A model generated the notes under the pieces. The model was not told the origin of the DNA. It saw only the letters and a list, made by a program, of their open reading frames with translations, and did not search any database. From positions 13,238,465 to 13,302,464 of the forward strand of contig NC_079969.1 in NCBI RefSeq assembly GCF_029852145.1: 64,000 bases of DNA, written 5' to 3'. Of the stretch, positions 59,448 through 64,000 are shown in pieces. The position numbers and the translations under genes are program-made. This DNA is from Microplitis mediator (Eukaryota > Arthropoda > Insecta > Hymenoptera > Braconidae). Numbering within the stretch: the first letter of the stretch is position 1; each line of letters starts with the position of its first letter.

Positions 59448-59509
59448 TAACTGTATAAGATAATCAAATCGATTCTCTTCCTTCGAAATGTAAGATGTAT
59501 TTTGTGATC

Positions 59510-59659
59510 CCCTGATTAAAAAAAGCGATTTAAAACGATTTGAAATAAAAAATTTTAAATCCTTTTTAATGCTTTTGAATACTTTGAATACTTTTGAATC
59601 CCTCTTTTTATGGGCATTTAACATTGCAAATCGTTTTAAATCACTTTTTTTAATCAGGG
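59510..59659. mobile_element. 150-bp MITE, CCCTGATTAAAA family, copy 3
   Basis: Ends CCCTGATTAAAAAAAGCGAT and TTTTTTTAATCAGGG; TC on both sides (59508-59509, 59660-59661). It is the best-preserved copy and begins 62 bp after the transposase stop codon. Confidence 0.85.
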
Positions 59660-59661
59660 TC

Positions 59662-60145
59662 AAACCTTTTTATATAAACTAACATTATTAATTTTTGTAA
59701 TTGCTTCATAAATATATTTTCGATTTAATTTAGATAAGTTACTTAGAAAATGATAACTCTGTGCATATTTCTATAAAAAGTTTTTTTGTCTAGTCATGTA
59801 TGATGTATACTTTGTTATATATATGATTAAATAAAAAATTTTTTTTTGGATCATACTAAATTATTATATACTATTAAACAATGCGCATAAAAATAATACA
59901 CTGTATCAAAATCTTTAAGCTCTGGCACGTGGCCCGATAGGGACAAAATCCAAAAAGGAAACAAAATCATTAAGTCACAGAGATATTCTTTCGACGATTA
60001 TTCAACTTGTAGTGTTTGTTTTGCATCCAAATTAAATATAGAAATCAAGTTAATTAATTATTTTTCAGAAATACAAATTATGTTGAGTAGTAAATAGATC
60101 AAAAATTATAAATTCTACAAATCAATTTTTTTAATTTTATTATAG
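59662..60145. other. Spacer between transposase and BEN gene
   Basis: AT-rich with AATAAA near 59830. The stretch 60016-60145 is a diverged copy of the intron in front of 60500. No gene. Confidence 0.4.
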
Positions 60146-60780
60146 ATGACGGATTTAAAACATCAAGAAAATAATTTGACTGAGGAAAATAATCCGTCTG
60201 CAATTAATGAACGAAATACTATCAACGAAAAAGATAATAATGAAGATATAGCTAAAGAAAGTTTTAAAAACTTGGAATTATTGAACAACAAAAAAATTAA
60301 CAAAAAGGAAGCAAAGGTTCGTGTTATTTATTAAACATTTGGTATATTGAAATTGAATGAATTGGAATTTTTTTTTATTGTTTATTAACAAAATGTAATC
60401 CAGAAACAATATATTTCGAAAGAAATACCAGTTATGATGAATATTAAATAGATCAAAATTAATAAATTATACTAATTAATTTTTCTTATTTTATTATAGA
60501 TGATGGATTTAAAACATCAAGAAAATAATTTGACTAAAGAGAATAATCCGAATGCAATTAATGAACGAAGTACTATCAATGAAGAAAATAATAGTGTAGA
60601 AATGGCTAAAGAAAGTATTGAAAACTCGGAATTATTGAACAACAATGAAATTGCGAATGTTTCAATAACGCCTCCGCTTCAGGAAATCTTAAATGTGGAT
60701 GAAAAAGTGGTTAAAAAAAAAAAAAAAAAAAAAAACGAAGGTTCGTGTTATTTATTAAACATTTGGTATATTTAACTTGG
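60060..60780 (+). repeat. Tandem duplication of an exon with flanking intron (354-bp period)
   Basis: The exon at 60146 and the exon at 60500 share ATTTAAAACATCAAGAAAAT and the following codons, the acceptor TTTTATTATAG, and the downstream GTTCGTGTTATTTATTAAAC. Both copies stay open and keep phase 0. The 60836 exon also has a similar partner near 60401 (AAACAATATATTTCGAAAGA). Confidence 0.8.
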
Positions 60781-63700
60781 ATTAATTTAAAATGTCGTTT
60801 TTTTTCTTATTGTTTATTAACAAAATTTAATCTAGAAACAAAAGATTTTGAAAGAAACACCATTGAGAAGAGAATTCAGGTCAGCGATAGATAATAAGAA
60901 TAAGGTATAATAAACTATAATTATAAAAAACTTGCCATTTAGGGAACATTTCACGTAATATACTATGATTACCTTCAACAGTTAACATATTTTGTACTTG
61001 TATATAATTTTAAACTATTAAATTACTAGCCAATTGAAGATGTTCATGATGCAGAAGGTGATGTGTTTACGCCCATAGATAATCATGATTCACTAAAAGA
61101 TAATGATACAACTTTAATTAATCCTCCAGTCAATGATGATTTAGATTCTCAAAGTCAGAAAAAAAATGTTAGACTTTCAGGATCAAAACGATCACGATCT
61201 AGCTATCAGTGTTCTTATAGTTCTAAAAAAGTAAGTTGAAATGTCGAGTATTGATGATTTTTTTAACTTGATAATAAATTGGAAGTTATAATGAATATCA
61301 ACAATTTTGCAATGTAATTTATTAACTCTAAAATAAATTCATTAACTTTGAAATTGTGAGCTTTTGAAATAGAGATAGAAATTAAATAAAATCAAAATTT
61401 TCTGACATTAATCGATAATAAAATAAACATCCAATAATTCACTATCGATAATTTAAAAAAAAAAAAAACATTTTTATTACAGCGTAAGAAAAATACAGAC
61501 TCAGTTGTTAATGAAGAGAATGGTCAGGTATGTATACACACATATATATACATATATGTATATACTAGGGCGTTTCAGAAAAAAAAAAGATTTTTTTTTC
61601 TCGCAACCAGGCTCAAAAGTTTCGTTTAGATGCCTAAATAGGCCTCAGAAAATTTAAACCCTTAATATTAATATTAAGGTTGTACGCATCGTACTTTTCG
61701 ATTTCCCGTAAGACTTATACAGGAAAAAAATTTTTTTTTTATGATTTTTAAAAATAATGAACTATAAATTGCATTGTAATGCCCATCAAATATTCTTGTA
61801 GAGGATTAAATGCGCTACAAAAAAAGTTTTATCATTTTTTGATAAATCCATCTGTTCGAAAGTTATTGGAGCTGAAAGTCAAATCTTTAGTAAATTTCGA
61901 GATCTTTTTAATTTTCCAGCAAAACTATCAGACTTATCAAAAAATGTCATAGGACCTTTTTTGCAGACAGTGTTATTTCCTACATAATATTTTTAATGAA
62001 GTTCATTCAAATTCCGCATTGTTTTCTAGTTATTTTTATTTTAATGTTAAGTTCTCAAAATCGGTTAGGAGACTATTAATTTTATGAGTTTAGCATTAAA
62101 ATGATAATAACTAGAAAACAATGCGGAATTTGAATAAACTTTTGCTAGAAAAGTAAAAAGATCTCAAAATATACGATAGATTTGACTTTCAGCTCCAATA
62201 ACTTTCGAACAGATGGATTTATAAAAAAATGATAAGAGCCTTTTTTTGTAGAGCGTTCAATTCCCTACAAAAATATCTGATGGACATTACAATGCAATTT
62301 ATGGTTCATTAATTTCAAAAATCAGAAAAAAAATTTTTTTTTCCTGTGTTATTCTCATGGGAAATCGAAAAGTGCGATACGGACAACCTTAATATTAATA
62401 TTAAGTGCTCATATTTTCAGAGGCCTATTTTGGCATCTAAACGAAACTTTTTAGCCTGGTTCCGAGAAAAAAAAAATTTTTTTTTTCTGAAACGCCCTAA
62501 TTCATACATACAAGAGTTTATAATCTAAATATATATAGATTCTATTAGTAAAATTAATCTTTCTAATTTATTAATCCAGATTAATTTGTTCATGTATGTT
62601 TTTGTTCTAGAACCAGAGTAATAATTCTGAGATGTTGATGTTGCTGAAATCAATAAATGTGGCTTTATCGGGTCTAAACGAAAAATTTCGTAATTTTGAG
62701 GAGTTTGTTGTGGAAAAACTGTCTACCAATGATGAAAATTGGAAGCAGCTAAAGAGTAAGCAATAATTTTCCATTCAAGTTTTTTAGATTGTGCTTTGTT
62801 CATTTATTTATGTTTTGTCAATAATGTAAACTTTATGCGATATCACCTAATTAATTCAAGCTATTTTTATAAATCATACAATATAACAACTCAACTTCAC
62901 ATTATTTTTAATTGTTTAGACGTACAATCGATGCTTAATGATGATGATCAGATTGACTTGATTGACTTTAATCGGCCACCTGCTGTTGGCTATGTTCGAC
63001 TTGATAACGACATGGTAGTGTAAATTTAAGTTTAACAAAATTATCCATTTGTAGTCATTATTTATATTGATTTAACGAAAATTTTAGATACATTTAGGAC
63101 AAGGCGTGTGGATACCACACTTATCATATAAAAATGCAATCTTCACTGCATCAACAAATGCGATGTTTGTCAAAAATATCGCAGTATCAGTTTTTGGCGA
63201 CCAATATTTAAAACAGCATAGCGTCAAGGGTAAAATCTGTAACAAAACTAAAAGTGCAGCAAGACCTGCAATAGATCCAACTAAGGCACTCGCCATTCGA
63301 GGTAAAATCAATGTCTTCATAATATTTTAGAAAAAATCCTTTGAACAGTTATTTAATCACCTAAACAGTTGAAAAAATTTTCATATCACTTGCATCGAAA
63401 CTGCAAGTTTCAATGTCTGTTTTACTAGTCATGATTGGAAAATTAAAAAAACAATATGCGCTTTAAATTAAAAAAAAACATTAATTTAATTAAAAGCCAT
63501 TGTTAATTAACTTCAATTTGTGTATTGAAAAAAAACATTAGTTTTGTGATTTGCTATCGGTAAAAAATTGGCCTCTTCTGACTGGCTTCGGACATCAAAA
63601 CTCCAAGTATCGATGGATAGCTATGAAAAAAATAGTGCGTGGCACAAAATAAAGCACGATTTTGGACTTCGGGTGTTATCAACTCTCACTTTCGGCTCGG

Positions 63701-64000
63701 ACAATCAACTTCACCCTCGTCTGAAATCGTCTTGTTTCATCCCTTGCTACGCAGCATACTACATAAAATATAGAAAAATAGCATTTGTAAAATTATCAAA
63801 AAATAAAATCTCAGATTGTGTGTGTGATTTTTTAAAATGTTATAAGGAGAAAAATCTACCTTACATACCATTTGAAATCTGTAATAAAAATTTAATATTT
63901 TTGTAGATATTTTTGAATATTATTTGAAGCACAATAAGAAATTAGTGGGCCAAGAATTGCTTGTTGAAAGGGATATGTATGAAGATCACATAAGAGGAAA
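60146..64000 (+). CDS. BEN-domain protein, incomplete at right edge
   Basis: A multi-exon gene encoding a low-complexity, acidic and Asn-rich N-terminus and a C-terminal BEN domain, a DNA-binding/chromatin adaptor module. Exons by splice sites and frame: 60146-60316, 60500-60739, 60836-60904, 61030-61230, 61483-61527, 62611-62755, 62920-63014, 63088-63301, 63907->64000. The first five junctions are in phase 0; 62755/62920 and 63301/63907 split a codon after its first base. The BEN hallmark is in 63088-63301 and beyond: IHLGQGVWIPHLSYKNAI, then FVKNIAVSVFGDQYLKQHSV, then AIDPTKALAIRDIFEYYLKH. A leucine-rich helix (MLMLLKSINVALSGLNEKFR) in 62611-62755 may be a coiled coil. Exons 60146 and 60500 are a tandem duplicate, each opening with ATG at the acceptor, so they may be alternative. 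The donor GTTCGT of both is unusual. BEN genes occur in insects, poxviruses and bracoviruses; introns here indicate a cellular or transposon gene. Confidence 0.75.
61568..62497. mobile_element. TA-flanked fold-back in BEN-gene intron
   Basis: 930 bp; ends GGGCGTTTCAGAAAAAAAA and the complement ending GAAACGCCC, with TA on both sides (61566-61567, 62498-62499). Arms of about 440 bp pair imperfectly; CCTTAATATTAATATTAAG-like words lie near both ends. It lies wholly in the intron between exons 61483-61527 and 62611-62755. Confidence 0.75.

Noticed and set aside
63568..63906. 112-codon open frame in the last visible BEN intron
   Set aside because: It lies between a good donor (63302) and acceptor (63906) that keep the BEN frame, and shows no recognisable domain.

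Overview
The window is nuclear DNA from an insect, most likely a hymenopteran such as a parasitoid wasp. It is very AT-rich, has short spliced exons with GT/AG introns, and its recognisable host gene is a zer-1/ZYG11-type gene. The hymenopteran assignment is inference. Only three stretches look like intact protein-coding sequence: the last three exons of a zer-1-like gene (475-3017, +), a single-exon Tnp2/CACTA-type transposase of 873 codons (56826-59447, +), and a BEN-domain gene whose last visible exon runs off the right edge (60146->64000, +).

Nearly everything between about 4.2 and 56 kb is transposable element inserted into transposable element. Three terminal classes can be read directly. 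(1) Elements that begin CCC and end GGG: at least 13 copies from about ten families are flanked by identical dinucleotides (TA, AT, AA, TT, TG, CG, TC). (2) Elements that begin CAC and end GTG, flanked by TA or CA, as in CACTA/EnSpm elements; one starts CACTG. (3) Fold-back elements flanked by TA. One more fold-back (36988-37990) has apparently perfect 492-bp arms and a 6-bp target duplication. A decayed LINE on the minus strand (about 17.8-26.6 kb) is split by a gag-protease retroelement remnant and by a CCC...GGG element whose precise removal together with one TG copy would make the LINE frame continuous.

Layout: 1-3.1 kb zer-1 end with a TTAA-flanked intronic element; 4.2-7.0 kb nested elements with a tRNA-like core; 7.9-10.2 kb two nested CAC elements with two tRNA-like segments; 11.0-12.0 kb fold-back; 12.55-13.24 kb a striking array of small hairpins with an invariant GCAGGTA loop and stems that change in step on both sides; 13.2-16.5 kb unrecognised noncoding DNA; 16.6-17.0 kb CCC element; 17.2-17.7 kb possible LTR; 17.8-26.6 kb split LINE and gag-protease remnant; 26.7-34.35 kb two near-identical 2.1-kb elements in inverted orientation around a fold-back; 34.9-39.9 kb a 5-kb CAC element containing two further levels of insertion; 43.1-46.0 kb two inverted CCCGGG elements; 46.2-56.7 kb more nested or truncated elements and one possible Inr+DPE promoter with a splice donor (50.4-50.5 kb); 56.8-64 kb transposase and BEN gene.

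The most unusual signal is the covarying hairpin array at 12.67-13.16 kb. Next are the breadth of the CCC...GGG/2-bp-duplication class, whose families fill their subterminal DNA with family-specific short palindromes, and the adjacency of an intact Tnp2-type transposase and a BEN-domain gene.
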